Notes: generated from the sequence alone by a model not told the origin. A stretch of DNA of 64,000 nt from Paraburkholderia nodosa (GCF_001718195.1 NZ_MCNV01000001.1:682001-746000), one strand, 5' to 3'. Positions 54,820-63,872 are shown, counted from the stretch's first letter. Made by a program: numbers and translations.

Positions 54820-55653
54820 TTAGCTCTCGCTACGGAAGACGGCATTGAGCGTCGCGCCGGGGGCCGCGCCTTCGAAGCCGTCGAAACGCCCTTCGGTGAG
54901 CCGTTGCGCCGCGTGCATGAAGCCGCCCCATGCGGTGCGGGCGAGCGCGCCGCCCACGCTCACACGGCGCACGCCCAGCGCGGCGAGATCGTCGAGCGTG
55001 AAGGCCGACTTCGCGCCGATCAGCACGTTCACCGGCTTCGGCGCGACAGCGGTGACGACGGCCACGATCTGCTCGCGTGTCTGGATGCCGGGCGCATAGA
55101 GGCAATCCGCGCCTGCCTGCGCGTACGCCCGCAGGCGAGCGATGGCGTCGTCGAGATCGGGCACGCCCGCCACGAAGTTCTCCGCGCGGCCGACGAGGAC
55201 GGTGTCGCCGCCGCGCGCGTCGATGGCGCGCCGCGCCGCCCGCATGCGCTCGACGGCGATCTCGATCGGCAGCAGCGGCGCTGCGTCGTCGCCAGTCGAA
55301 TCTTCCACGGAAAGCCCGGCGACGCCGGTCTCGACGGCGAGGCCGACGCTTGCTTCGGCGCCTGCGGGATCGGCGCCAAAGCCGCTTTCGAAGTCGGCGT
55401 TCACGGGCAGGTCGGTTGCCGCGACGATCTCACGCAGGTGCGCGAGGATCGCGTCGCGCGGCAAGGTGTTGTCGGCGTGGCCGCGCGACCAGGCGAACCC
55501 GGAACTTGTAGTCGCGAGCGCCTTGAAGCCGAGACTCTGGAGATAACGCGCGCTGCCCACGTCCCACGGGTTCGGCAGCACGAAGCAACCGGCGGCGTGC
55601 AGCGCACGAAACTCGGCGCGTTTCTCGGCGATGGTGCGGGCGGGTCCTGACAT
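54820..55653 (-). CDS. Isocitrate lyase/PEP mutase superfamily protein
   Basis: This 277-residue protein has the PEP mutase/isocitrate lyase barrel: VLPNPWDVGSARYL near 25-38, NADFESGFG near 85 and GLSVEDSTG near 109. The EDKxFPK signature of true PEP mutase is absent, so it is not a phosphonate enzyme; oxaloacetate decarboxylase-like or carboxylate lyase activity is more likely. AGGAAA precedes the ATG. It diverges from the LacI regulator. Confidence 0.85.
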   Translation of the reverse strand: MSGPARTIAEKRAEFRALHAAGCFVLPNPWDVGSARYLQSLGFKALATTSSGFAWSRGHADNTLPRDAILAHLREIVAATDLPVNADFESGFGADPAGAEASVGLAVETGVAGLSVEDSTGDDAAPLLPIEIAVERMRAARRAIDARGGDTVLVGRAENFVAGVPDLDDAIARLRAYAQAGADCLYAPGIQTREQIVAVVTAVAPKPVNVLIGAKSAFTLDDLAALGVRRVSVGGALARTAWGGFMHAAQRLTEGRFDGFEGAAPGATLNAVFRSES

Positions 55654-55915
55654 GGCAAGTTTCCTCCTGGCTCGTGGGTGGGCGGCGGGGTGTCTGCGCA
55701 GGCGTGCGTATTCTCTGGCGCCCGTCACCGATTGTGACCGAATTCCTGGATTCCCGAATCGAACGGCGTTCGCCTGCGCCGCGATTTCGGTGAAGATAAG
55801 GATGGCGAATTAAATGAACGCCTACGAAGGCGATGGCATGCAAAGGCGCGAAACGAGGAAAAGAAGGGCGCAGCCGTTATGATATGCGTTCTTTTTATTT
55901 TGCCGCCCAGCCGCG

Positions 55916-56950
55916 ATGTCCAAAACCAGCGCTCCGAGAGCCACGCCGCCCCGCATGTCCGATGTCGCCCGTCTCGCGGGCGTTTCGAAGATGACGGTGT
56001 CCCGCGTGATGGCAGGGCGCAGCGCGTCGGAGGCGACCCGCGAGCGCGTGCAGCGCGCCATCGACGAGCTGGGCTACGTGGCCGACGCGGCCGCCGGCGC
56101 GCTTTCCTCGGGACGCTCGTCGTTCGTCGCCGTGCTCGTGCCGTCGCTTTCCAGCTCCAACTTCTCGGACACTGTGAGCGGCCTGACCGCCGTGCTCGAA
56201 CCGCAAGGGCTCGAACTGCTGATCGGCGACACCGACTACTTCCTCGATCGCGAGGAGCGTCTCGTACGCCAGATGCTGCGCCATCAGCCGCGCTGCATCG
56301 CGCTCACGGGCGCGCAGCATACGGACGCCACGCGCACGCTGCTGCAGCGCTCGGGCGTACCGGTCGTCGAAATGTGGGACCTGCCGACGGAGCCGATCGA
56401 CATGGCCGTGGGCTTTTCCAACGTGAGCGCCGCGCGCGAGATGGTGCGCTATCTCGCGGACAAAGGTCATCGCCGCATCGGCTTTCTTGGCGGCGCGGGC
56501 GACCTGGACCGGCGCGGCCTCGACCGGCTCAAGGGCTTTCAGATGGAGATGAAGGCGCTCGGGCTCGAAAGGCACCGCGTCGTGCAACTCGGCGACTCCC
56601 CGGTCACGATGAGCCACGGCGCACCCGCCATGGCGGAACTGCTCGAGCGCTGGCCCGACACACAGGCCGTGATGTGCGTGAGCGACATGTCGGCGTTCGG
56701 CGCGATCATGGAGTGCCAGCGGCGCGGCCTCAGCGTGCCCCGCGATATGGCGGTTGCCGGCTTCGGTAACTTCGAGATCGCGGCGTGCTGCCATCCGGCG
56801 ATCACCACGATCTCGGTCGATGCCTACGGCATTGGTCAGCGCACCGGCGAGGCGATTGTCGCGGCCCTCGCGGCAGCGGACGGCTCGAGTGCGCCGCATC
56901 CCTTGAAGACACGCATCCAGTACGCCGTCATGCCGCGCGAGAGCGCTTGA
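55916..56950 (+). CDS. LacI family transcriptional regulator
   Basis: This 344-residue regulator has the LacI helix-turn-helix SDVARLAGVSKMTVSRVMAG (residues 15-34) and a periplasmic-binding-protein-like effector domain. The effector domain has features of the GntR gluconate branch (HTDATRTLLQRSGVPVVEMWDL region). No sugar genes are adjacent, so the target operon lies elsewhere or the lyase-like gene is the target. Confidence 0.9.
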   Translation: MSKTSAPRATPPRMSDVARLAGVSKMTVSRVMAGRSASEATRERVQRAIDELGYVADAAAGALSSGRSSFVAVLVPSLSSSNFSDTVSGLTAVLEPQGLELLIGDTDYFLDREERLVRQMLRHQPRCIALTGAQHTDATRTLLQRSGVPVVEMWDLPTEPIDMAVGFSNVSAAREMVRYLADKGHRRIGFLGGAGDLDRRGLDRLKGFQMEMKALGLERHRVVQLGDSPVTMSHGAPAMAELLERWPDTQAVMCVSDMSAFGAIMECQRRGLSVPRDMAVAGFGNFEIAACCHPAITTISVDAYGIGQRTGEAIVAALAAADGSSAPHPLKTRIQYAVMPRESA

Positions 56951-56955
56951 GCACG

Positions 56956-56985
56956 CGACGCGAGCGTGCTCAAGCGCTCGCGTCG
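56956..56985. terminator. Hairpin between convergent LacI and IclR genes
   Basis: CGACGCGAGCG (56956-56966) pairs with CGCTCGCGTCG (56975-56985), 11 base pairs with an 8-base loop. The T tract after it is very short, so it may stop transcripts only partly. Confidence 0.5.
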
Positions 56986-57732
56986 TTAAAGTCCCTTGGC
57001 GATGCGCTGCGCCATCTCGACCACCGCGATGGCGAGCCGTTTTTCGCGCCGCGCGTCCAGCCGCTCCAGCGGCAGGCTCGCGCTGACCGCCACACGCTTG
57101 CCGAGCGCCGTCACGCCGACGAACGCCGCGAAGCACGCGATGCCCGCCGTCACTTCTTCCCGCTCGTGCGCGAGGCCCGAGCGCCGTATCGCCGCGAGCG
57201 CCGCAATGAGGTCCTGCTTGCGCGTGATGGTGTTGGCCGTTACAGCGGGCAGCTGGCGCGGCAGGATGGCGTTGACCTCATCATCGGAAAGACTGGCGAG
57301 CAGCGCCTTGCCCAGCGCGCTGCAGTGCGCGGGCAGCCGCGAGCCGAGATCGGAGACGAGACGCACGGGTCGCGCGGGGTCCTCGCGCGCGAGATACACG
57401 ACCTCCGCGCCGTCCAGCACCGCAAGCTGAACCACTTCGTTATGCGTCGCGACGAAAACGGTCGCTTCCTGGCGGAATACTTCCTGGAGCCGATCGTGCC
57501 GCACGTAAGCGCTACCCAGCTCGAACAACGTGAGACCGACGATATAGCCGTCGGCGCGCTTTTCGATCCAGCGGCGGCGCTCGAGCGAGTCGAGCATCAG
57601 GTAGAGCGTGCTGCGCGAGAGGCCGGTGGCCTGCGCGATTGCCGCCGCGCGCATCGGGCCTTGAGCGTGCGCGAGCACGTCGAGAATATCGTGTATGCGC
57701 CGGAGCGCCGGGACTTCGTAGGGTGAGGACAT
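56986..57732 (-). CDS. IclR family transcriptional regulator
   Basis: This 248-residue regulator has the winged helix MRAAAIAQATGLSRSTLYLML (landmark AIAQATGLSRSTLYLML, about 32-48) and the IclR effector domain (LPAHCSALGKALLASL near 134-149). It diverges from the aminotransferase gene, so it is the probable regulator of that gene. Confidence 0.9.
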   Translation of the reverse strand: MSSPYEVPALRRIHDILDVLAHAQGPMRAAAIAQATGLSRSTLYLMLDSLERRRWIEKRADGYIVGLTLFELGSAYVRHDRLQEVFRQEATVFVATHNEVVQLAVLDGAEVVYLAREDPARPVRLVSDLGSRLPAHCSALGKALLASLSDDEVNAILPRQLPAVTANTITRKQDLIAALAAIRRSGLAHEREEVTAGIACFAAFVGVTALGKRVAVSASLPLERLDARREKRLAIAVVEMAQRIAKGL

Positions 57733-57765
57733 GGAGCTGCGTGCCGGGTTTGCCGGCAAAAGGTC

Positions 57766-57801
57766 ATCCAACAGGCTGGAAATACTAACACCACGTTGGA
57801 T
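57766..57801. promoter_or_regulatory. Inverted repeat between IclR and aminotransferase genes
   Basis: ATCCAAC (57766-57772) and GTTGGAT (57795-57801) are 22 bases apart. The position in the divergent region fits an IclR target with two half sites about three helical turns apart from centre to centre. Confidence 0.4.
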
Positions 57802-57930
57802 GCGCGCATGAGCGCATCGACATTTCTCAGCGGCATCGTTCCTTGGTATCGTTGCACACACGCATCAACGGGAACGGTTTGAACGCCATGGCGCGCGAGG
57901 CGCGCCGCATGTTCGGGAGAGTTGCGAAAG

Positions 57931-59118
57931 ATGAAGTATTCGAATCTGGTCGAGCGGTTGCAGGGCCGTCGCACGACAGCGTGGGAGATCCATCACGCGG
58001 CGGTGCAGGCCGCTGCGCGTGGCGAGGACGTGATCGTGCTGAGCGTGGGCGACCCCGACTTCGGCACGCCCGCGCCCATCGTCGAGCGCGCCGTGGCCGC
58101 GCTGCGCGAAGGCGATACGCACTACTCGGCCATCATGGGCCGCGAGCCGCTGCGCGAAGCAATTGCTCGCGAGCATACGCAGCAAAGCGGGCGCGTGGTC
58201 GGGGCGCACAACGTGATTCTCTGCGCGGGCGCGCAGAACGGCTTGTTCGCATCGTCGCTCTGTTTGCTGGAGGTCGGCGACGAAGTGCTCGTGCCCGAGC
58301 CGATGTACCTGACCTACGAGGCCGCGATCCGCGCGTCGGGCGCAACGCTCGTGCCGGTGCCCGTCGATCCCGAAAACGGTTTTCATCTCGACTGTGACGC
58401 GCTCGATGCAGCCGTCACGCCGCGCACGCGCGCGATCTTCTTCGCGACGCCGTGCAACCCCACCGGCGCGGTGATGCCGCGCGCGCACCTCGAACGCGTC
58501 GCGCAACTGGCGAAGCGGCACGACCTGTGGGTGCTCTCCGACGAGGTCTACGCCGACCTCACGTTCGAGCGCGAGCACGTCAGCATCGCCGCGCTCGACG
58601 GCATGGCGGAGCGCACGGTCACGCTCGGCAGTCTCTCGAAGTCGCATGCCATGCCGGGCTGGCGCCTCGGCTGGGTGATCGCGCCGGAAACGATGATTGC
58701 GCATCTGGCGCGGCTCGCGCTCTGCATGCTCTACGGGTTGCCCGGTTTCATCCAGGAGGCGGCGATCACGGCGCTCGACAACCGCGCGCAGATCGTCGCC
58801 GAAATGCGCGAGATCTATCGCCGCCGGCGCGACATCGTCTACTCGCGGCTGGCGGGCGTGCCGGGGCTCGAGTGCCTGTTGCCGGAAGCGGGCATGTTCA
58901 TGATGATCGACATCCGCGGCACAGGCCTCGACACGCACGCGTTCACCTGGCAGCTGTTCGAAGCGCAGAAGGTTTCCGTGCTCGACGCGAGCGCGTTCGG
59001 AGAGACTGCAAACGGCTATGTGCGGCTGGGTTTCGTCGTGGACGAAGCGAGGCTCGTCGAGGCCTGCGAGCGGATCGCGGCGTTTGTCCGGGAGCTCGCC
59101 GCAGCCGCGACGCGCTAG
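57931..59118 (+). CDS. Class I/II pyridoxal-phosphate aminotransferase
   Basis: This 395-residue fold-type I PLP enzyme transfers amino groups between an amino acid and a keto acid. LSVGDPDFGTP (near 37), ATPCNPTGAV (near 171), LSDEVYADL (near 198) and the Schiff-base lysine in GSLSKSHAMPGWRLGW (near 236) are all in place. The ATG follows GGAGAG. Substrate unknown; it diverges from an IclR regulator that may respond to the same compound. Confidence 0.9.
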   Translation: MKYSNLVERLQGRRTTAWEIHHAAVQAAARGEDVIVLSVGDPDFGTPAPIVERAVAALREGDTHYSAIMGREPLREAIAREHTQQSGRVVGAHNVILCAGAQNGLFASSLCLLEVGDEVLVPEPMYLTYEAAIRASGATLVPVPVDPENGFHLDCDALDAAVTPRTRAIFFATPCNPTGAVMPRAHLERVAQLAKRHDLWVLSDEVYADLTFEREHVSIAALDGMAERTVTLGSLSKSHAMPGWRLGWVIAPETMIAHLARLALCMLYGLPGFIQEAAITALDNRAQIVAEMREIYRRRRDIVYSRLAGVPGLECLLPEAGMFMMIDIRGTGLDTHAFTWQLFEAQKVSVLDASAFGETANGYVRLGFVVDEARLVEACERIAAFVRELAAAATR

Positions 59119-59156
59119 CGGGTCTTTCGCCGGGCGCGCAGCAAACGCGGGCAAGC

Positions 59157-59390
59157 TCAGCGTTCGCCGTCGAAAAGATCGTTGAGCATCTCGTCGAAAG
59201 CGGCCTGGGCGTCTTCCAGTTCCTGGAGCGCCATGTCGAAGGTCTGCAGTGCGAACTGCGACGGCTTGCCGTCGCCTTCCGGCGGAAACTGCGATTGCAG
59301 CGAGGTGAACGCCGACTTGACGCGCTGGGTCGCGGTCAGGACGCGCTCCATGGCGGCGGCTTCTTCGGCTCGTGCCTGTTCTGGGGTCAT
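59157..59390 (-). CDS. Small acidic helical protein
   Basis: This 77-residue protein begins MTPEQARAEEAAAMERVL and is acidic, probably two long helices joined at QFPPEGDGKPS. I do not recognise the family. GGAGC precedes the ATG closely. It converges with the aminotransferase gene and lies 37 bases after the Lrp stop on the same strand. Confidence 0.6.
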   Translation of the reverse strand: MTPEQARAEEAAAMERVLTATQRVKSAFTSLQSQFPPEGDGKPSQFALQTFDMALQELEDAQAAFDEMLNDLFDGER

Positions 59391-59427
59391 CGAAAGCTCC
59401 GTTATTGCGTGAATGGGTTGGGTGCGT

Positions 59428-59892
59428 TCAGGGCAGGGGCAGTCCGCCCTCGGCCTTCACTTCGCGCAGCGACAGCGCCGATTCGACCGAGGTGACACCG
59501 GGCAAGCTGCGCAGCTGGTCGCGCATGAAGGTGCCATAGTCGTCGAGATCGCGGGCCACCACCTGCAAAATATAGTCCGCCGTGCCGGATACGTTGTGGC
59601 ACGACAGAATGCGCTCGATCGCCAGCACCTCGCGCTCGAAGCGGTCGGCGAGCGCGCGGTCGTGCACGGCGAAGCGCACCGAGACGAATCCCACCACGCC
59701 ATAGCCGAGCGCGCGGCGCGACAGCACGGCCCGGTAACGCTCGATATAGCCCTCCTGCTCGAGGCGTTTGAGGCGCCGCGCGCACGGCGTTTCGCTCAGG
59801 CCCACCGTTTCGGCGAGGCGTGCGTTCGGCATGCGCCCATCGGTTTGCAGCGCGCCGAGGATCGCCCGGTCGAGTTTGTCGAGGTCGCTCAT
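59428..59892 (-). CDS. Lrp/AsnC family transcriptional regulator
   Basis: This 154-residue regulator has the Lrp helix-turn-helix NARLAETVGLSETPCARRLKRL (landmark VGLSETPCARRLKRLEQEG, about 30-48) and the RAM effector domain near GTADYILQVVARDLDDY. It diverges from an amino acid exporter gene, an arrangement seen with BkdR/LysG-type control of export by amino acid level. Confidence 0.92.
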   Translation of the reverse strand: MSDLDKLDRAILGALQTDGRMPNARLAETVGLSETPCARRLKRLEQEGYIERYRAVLSRRALGYGVVGFVSVRFAVHDRALADRFEREVLAIERILSCHNVSGTADYILQVVARDLDDYGTFMRDQLRSLPGVTSVESALSLREVKAEGGLPLP

Positions 59893-59940
59893 GATGGCTG
59901 GGGAATTCTGGTGCAGATTCCGAAATCTTAGCGCATTCCA

Positions 59941-59951
59941 CCAATATTTGG
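59941..59951. promoter_or_regulatory. Candidate Lrp-type operator
   Basis: CCAATATTTGG is a perfect palindrome (CCAA-TAT-TTGG) nested in CCAC (59938-59941) and GTGG (59957-59960). It lies 49 bases before the Lrp gene, in the divergent region with the exporter. Confidence 0.4.
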
Positions 59952-60027
59952 CGAAAGTGGTATGAAAATCGCCAGAAATCGCTCTGCGTGTAGCGGCAAG
60001 ATAGAGCCTCTTTCACGCGAGCCCACC

Positions 60028-60654
60028 ATGATTTCCGCCCACCTCCTGTTGATGTTCATTCTCGCGCTGATTATCGTCTGCGCGCTGCCCGGCGCCGACA
60101 TGGCGCTCGTGATGCAGACCAGCATGAGCCGCGGCACGCGCAGCGGCTTCGCGGCGGCCTGCGGCCTGGGGCTCGCGCGCGCGACCCACGTGACCCTGTC
60201 GGCCTGCGGGCTCGCGGCCTTGCTACGCAACGCGCCGTGGCTTTATGAAGTCGTGCGCTACGTGGGGGCAGCGTATCTCACGTGGATCGCCGTGCAGATC
60301 TTCCGCGCGCCGGCATTCGCGATGCCCGAACACGAGGGCGGGGCGGTGGCGCGGCCGCGCCGCGCCGATTTCGCCAAGGGCCTGCTCACGAACCTGCTGA
60401 ACCCCAAGGCGTTACTGTTCTGCTCGGTGCTGCTGCCGCAGTTCATCCGACCGGAGGCGGGCTCGGTCTGGCTGCAGGTGTCGGTGCTGGGCGTGCTGCT
60501 GGTTGCCGTGTGCGCGCTCTTCGACGTGATCTATGTGCTGGGCGCCGCGCGCATCGCGGTGTGGCTGCGCGGCAATCCGCTCGCGCAGACGGTCCAGAAG
60601 TGGGCGTTTTCGTCCGCGTTGATCGGCTTCGCGCTGCGGCTTTCGCTCGATTGA
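60028..60654 (+). CDS. LysE/RhtB family amino acid exporter
   Basis: This 208-residue inner-membrane protein has five or six helices and the LysE/RhtB marks: the opening PGADMALVMQTSMSRGTRSG and, in the middle, FAKGLLTNLLNPKALLF. The start at 60028 puts the first helix at the N-terminus as usual; the open frame upstream is not needed. It should export an amino acid or derivative under the control of the divergent Lrp regulator. Confidence 0.92.
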   Translation: MISAHLLLMFILALIIVCALPGADMALVMQTSMSRGTRSGFAAACGLGLARATHVTLSACGLAALLRNAPWLYEVVRYVGAAYLTWIAVQIFRAPAFAMPEHEGGAVARPRRADFAKGLLTNLLNPKALLFCSVLLPQFIRPEAGSVWLQVSVLGVLLVAVCALFDVIYVLGAARIAVWLRGNPLAQTVQKWAFSSALIGFALRLSLD

Positions 60655-60685
60655 AGCCGCCGCCGGCAAAGGCGGTTGCAAGAAG

Positions 60686-60719
60686 GCGTGCGGCGCGCGA
60701 GGCGCCGCACGCTTTTTTT
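60686..60719 (+). terminator. Intrinsic terminator of the exporter gene
   Basis: GCGTGCGGCGC (60686-60696), loop GCGAG, GCGCCGCACGC (60702-60712), then seven T (60713-60719). It lies 31 bases past the stop and before the convergent DUF1993 gene. Confidence 0.9.
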
Positions 60720-60743
60720 ATTGCTCGTGTTTCGCGGCGCGCG

Positions 60744-61250
60744 TTAGCGCCCGCCAAGATAGTCGAGCTTGCCGAGTTCCACGCCGTTGTGACGCAGGAT
60801 GTCGTAGGCCGTGGTGACATGGAAGAAGAAGTTGGGCAGCACGAAGCCCAGCAGATAGCTCTGGCCCGTGAACTCGATCGGGCCACTGCGCATCTTGAGC
60901 GTAATGCTGCGCGCTTCCGTGCCGTCGATCTGCTCCGGCTTGAACGTGTTCAGATACTCGATGGTCTTCTGGATACGGGCGTGCAATTCGTCGAAGGTGA
61001 CCTCGACGTCCTCGAATTTCGGGGCCTCCACACCGGCGAGGCGCGCCGCGCAGCCCTTTGCGGTGTCGGTGGCGATGTGGATCTGACGCATGAGCGGCAG
61101 CATGTCGGGGAAGAGCCGCGCGCCCGTCAGCACGGAGGGGTCGATCTGCTTTTCCGCCGCGTGCGCCTGCGCCTTGCCGATGATGTTTTGCAGATTGGTG
61201 AGGCCGCGGACGAGCACGGGCACCGATGCTTGATACATGGAAATGGACAT
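60744..61250 (-). CDS. DUF1993 family protein
   Basis: This 168-residue protein fits DUF1993, which has a DinB-like four-helix bundle: LVRGLTNLQNIIGKAQAHA near 13-31, FPDMLPLMRQIHIATDTAKG near 47-66 and FHVTTAYDILRHNGVELGK near 143-161. Conserved histidines at the last two segments could bind a metal. GAGGAAA precedes the ATG. The function is unknown. Confidence 0.85.
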   Translation of the reverse strand: MSISMYQASVPVLVRGLTNLQNIIGKAQAHAAEKQIDPSVLTGARLFPDMLPLMRQIHIATDTAKGCAARLAGVEAPKFEDVEVTFDELHARIQKTIEYLNTFKPEQIDGTEARSITLKMRSGPIEFTGQSYLLGFVLPNFFFHVTTAYDILRHNGVELGKLDYLGGR

Positions 61251-61601
61251 GGGGTTTCCTCGTTTCTTCGAATGCGCGCGATACGCTCCGCTTTGGAGCT
61301 GACCGGGCGGCCCATTATGCGCTATCGCGTCGCGCGCTGCCATCGGCCAAATGGCCAGCATGAGCGCGACGGCCAGGCATCTGGGCGGGCGCATGGATTA
61401 CCTGGGATTACAGAGCAAAAATTCCTTGTCAAACCTCGAGGTTGCGAGCGCTTTCGGCGAGGCGCTGGGGGCTGGCGCGCGATGTGCGGAACAGCATGCC
61501 CACGGGCCGATGTGCGCAATTGCCCTGACAATATTTGATTGTGGTTTAATAGCCCGGCACCAACCATCCATTGCGCATCGTGCTGCACGATGCGATCAAC
61601 C
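61251..61601. other. Intergenic stretch of about 350 bases
   Basis: No gene is visible. The right end is AT-rich (CAATATTTGATTGTGGTTTAAT, in part 61529-61550) and should hold the promoter of the exported protein gene at 61602; the left end should hold the promoter of the DUF1993 gene. Confidence 0.4.
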
Positions 61602-62198
61602 ATGAACGCAGAAAAGGCAGCAATACGCCGCATCGCGCGCCGCATGGCAGAAGGCAGTGTTTGTCGCACTGGCGTGTCGCACTGGCGCGCGCGAGTGTTG
61701 CGTGTCTCGCTGCTGGCGCTCGCGACTGGCAGCGCGGCACAGTCCGCATTCGCGCAGGATCCTCGGCTACTCGATACGCGCGTCACACAGGAATCGGTGA
61801 CGGACACGATCTGCCGTCCGGGCTACGCCGACACCGTGGCGCCGCCGTTCGACGAGACCATGGCACTGAAGGATCGCATGCTCGCGGCGCGCGGCATCGA
61901 CGCCGACGACGGTGTGGGCTACGCGCTCGACCGGCACGTGCCGATCGTCCTCGGCGGGTCGCCGGACGCCACCGCCAACTTCGACCTCATCCCATGGGGC
62001 GGCCACGCCGGCGAGCGCCGCAAGTCGCTGCTCACGGTGCGCCTGAAGCGTTGCGTGTGCGCGGGGCGCATGACGCTGGCCCAGGCGCAGGCCGCGATCA
62101 CCGGCAACTGGGTGCACCAGTACGATCGCCTCACCCGCATGGACTGCGGCGGGTCGGCAGACGAAACGACCTCGGCAAGCCGCGACGACGGGTCCTGA
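61602..62198 (+). CDS. Exported HNH-like protein with altered core motif
   Basis: This 198-residue protein has a signal sequence after a basic start, ending near QSAFAQD (about 51). The mature part begins TICRPGYADTV and continues with YALDRHVPIVLGGSPDATANF, RRKSLLTVRLKRCVCAGRMTL and AITGNWVHQY. This pattern matches a family of secreted HNH-like nucleases, in which the core is usually D-H followed by a P-L/I-x-L-GG. Here the order is D-R-H, so the nuclease residue may be displaced or lost. Another start within the frame is possible. Confidence 0.65.
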   Translation: MNAEKAAIRRIARRMAEGSVCRTGVSHWRARVLRVSLLALATGSAAQSAFAQDPRLLDTRVTQESVTDTICRPGYADTVAPPFDETMALKDRMLAARGIDADDGVGYALDRHVPIVLGGSPDATANFDLIPWGGHAGERRKSLLTVRLKRCVCAGRMTLAQAQAAITGNWVHQYDRLTRMDCGGSADETTSASRDDGS

Positions 62199-62376
62199 AG
62201 CGCAGTTTCGCGCGCACTTTTCCTCCCTCGGGCACGCTGATTGCGGCCAGAGCACACATGGGCAGCAGACAATCGGGCGGCAACGGTTAGCCATCTGGCG
62301 CCAGACAATATGCCGCAGCGCACCGCTCAGCAAATGCGACTATGCTGACATTCATCAACAACAGGGAGTCACAACA

Positions 62377-62508
62377 ATGCTTACGTCCAGCCTTTTATTG
62401 CTTGGCGTCGCTGCCGTGCTGGGCCAGGTGGCGTGGACCCGTGCTCGCGCTCGTGCGAGCCTGCAGCCCGTGCGCGTACGCGCGACGCAACCGCGCCGGT
62501 TCCGCTAA
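62377..62508 (+). CDS. Small membrane protein of 43 residues
   Basis: The frame starts ATG after GGGAG and encodes a short hydrophobic helix (MLTSSLLLLGVAAVLGQVAW) followed by a basic tail rich in Arg. It lies 42 bases before the RRM-like gene on the same strand, so the two may share a transcript. A single-helix inner-membrane protein is likely; the function is unknown. Confidence 0.5.
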   Translation: MLTSSLLLLGVAAVLGQVAWTRARARASLQPVRVRATQPRRFR

Positions 62509-62550
62509 ACGCTGCACGTCGGGTCCGAAAATCCCGCGAGGTAGGCCGTC

Positions 62551-62820
62551 ATGCATCTGACCGTCTGGAATGTTCCCGAAACCTGCAGCGAGCAGGACGT
62601 GCGCAGCTTTTTCGAGCGCGAACTCGGCAAGTACGCCAAGGGCATTACCGTTTATGACGCGGGCACGCCCAACGCGCACGCGGACGTCGAACTCGATTCC
62701 GAAGTGCCCTACGTGGCCGATGCCGTGGCGCGCGAGCTTCAATCCCGTCGCCTCGCAGGCGTTGCGCTGAGGGTGAGCGCGCCGCCGTTCGAAGACGAAG
62801 AGCCGCCGCAACGCAACTGA
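62551..62820 (+). CDS. RRM-like small protein
   Basis: This 89-residue protein reads like a single RNA-recognition-motif fold: HLTVWNVPETCSEQDVRSFF as the first strand and helix, then ITVYDAGTPNAHADVELDS in the place of the RNP1 strand, a helix, and a last strand VALRVSAPPF. The aromatic residues of a classical RNP1 are missing, so RNA binding is not certain. Such proteins are frequent in Burkholderiaceae. Confidence 0.65.
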   Translation: MHLTVWNVPETCSEQDVRSFFERELGKYAKGITVYDAGTPNAHADVELDSEVPYVADAVARELQSRRLAGVALRVSAPPFEDEEPPQRN

Positions 62821-62837
62821 GCCGTTCGCGCCGCGCT

Positions 62838-63716
62838 TCAGCGGCCGTCGTCGGCGCGGTCGTACGGTGTATAGGGCAACGCCCGCTTGTGGCGCGTCGA
62901 CTCGTAAAAGCGAAAGATCGTCTCGTACGTGCGTTCGCTCACCGGTTTACCTTCCAGAAAGTCGTCGATCTCGTCGTAGCCGATCCCGTAGGCGTCTTCG
63001 TCAGGATGCAGCGGGCGCAACGTTTCCAGATCCGCAGTTGGCGTTTTCTCCACCAGCGTGGCCGGGACGCCCAGCGCCCGCGCGAGCGCGCGCACGCGGC
63101 GCTTGTTCAGGCCCGCGAGCGGCAGCACGTCGGCGCCGCCGTCGCCGAACTTCGTGAAAAAGCCCATTAGCGATTCCGCCGCGTGATCCGTGCCGATCAC
63201 CAGTCCCGCTCGCGCGCCGGCCACCGCGTACTGCGCGATCATCCGCTCGCGCGCCTTGATGTTGCCGTGGAGCTTGTCCTGCTCGCTTCCGTCGGCGAAG
63301 GCGAGGCCGCTTGCCGCGAGCGAGGCGAGCATCGCGTCGGCGGCGGGGCGCATGTCGACGGTCAGAATTTCGTCCGCCGCGATGAAGGCGAGCGCGGCGG
63401 CGGCGTCCGCTTCGTCGCGCTGGGTGCCGTAGGGCAGACGCATCGCGATGAAACGTGCCGACGTCTGGCCCTGCGCGCGCAGGCTTTCCACGCTCAGTTG
63501 CGCGAGGCGCCCCGCCGTCGCGGAGTCGATGCCGCCGCTGATGCCCAGCACGAGCGTGTGCAGCCCGCTCGCCAGGAGGCGCTGCCCGAGAAAGCACACG
63601 CGCTGCTCGATTTCGGCATGTGCGTCGAAGTGTGCGGCGACGTTCAGCTCGGCGATGATGCGGTGCTGGCGGGCGAGGCGATCGGCTTCCGGGTTGGCGT
63701 CCGATTGGGGGAGCAT
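62838..63716 (-). CDS. nadE: Ammonia-dependent NAD synthetase
   Basis: This 292-residue enzyme makes NAD from deamido-NAD with ATP and ammonia, the last step of NAD synthesis. The PP-loop LGISGGIDSATAGRL is near 58-72, the ammonia/adenylate region GNIKARERMIAQYA near 150, GTDHAAESLMGFFTKFGDGGADVLPL near 175-200 (landmarks GTDHAAE and KFGDGGADVLPL), and KTPTADLETLRP near 224. There is no glutaminase domain, so it uses free ammonia. GAGGAA precedes the ATG. Confidence 0.94.
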   Translation of the reverse strand: MLPQSDANPEADRLARQHRIIAELNVAAHFDAHAEIEQRVCFLGQRLLASGLHTLVLGISGGIDSATAGRLAQLSVESLRAQGQTSARFIAMRLPYGTQRDEADAAAALAFIAADEILTVDMRPAADAMLASLAASGLAFADGSEQDKLHGNIKARERMIAQYAVAGARAGLVIGTDHAAESLMGFFTKFGDGGADVLPLAGLNKRRVRALARALGVPATLVEKTPTADLETLRPLHPDEDAYGIGYDEIDDFLEGKPVSERTYETIFRFYESTRHKRALPYTPYDRADDGR

Positions 63717-63872
63717 GAGCGGTTCCTCAAATTGGCTGCGCACGCGACATACGCGCGCAGTCTGCGTTGTCTGGTCTAATGTCGGGTGGTCGTGGCGCTG
63801 TCAGCGACGCCGCATGGCACGGCGCCCGACGTATCCGACTTCAGACAAGACGCACAATCGGCCGGACTCACG

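Noticed and set aside
54820..55653. Second phosphonate gene (PEP mutase-like)
   Set aside because: It belongs to the same superfamily but lacks the EDKxFPK signature, and no phosphonate genes are near it.
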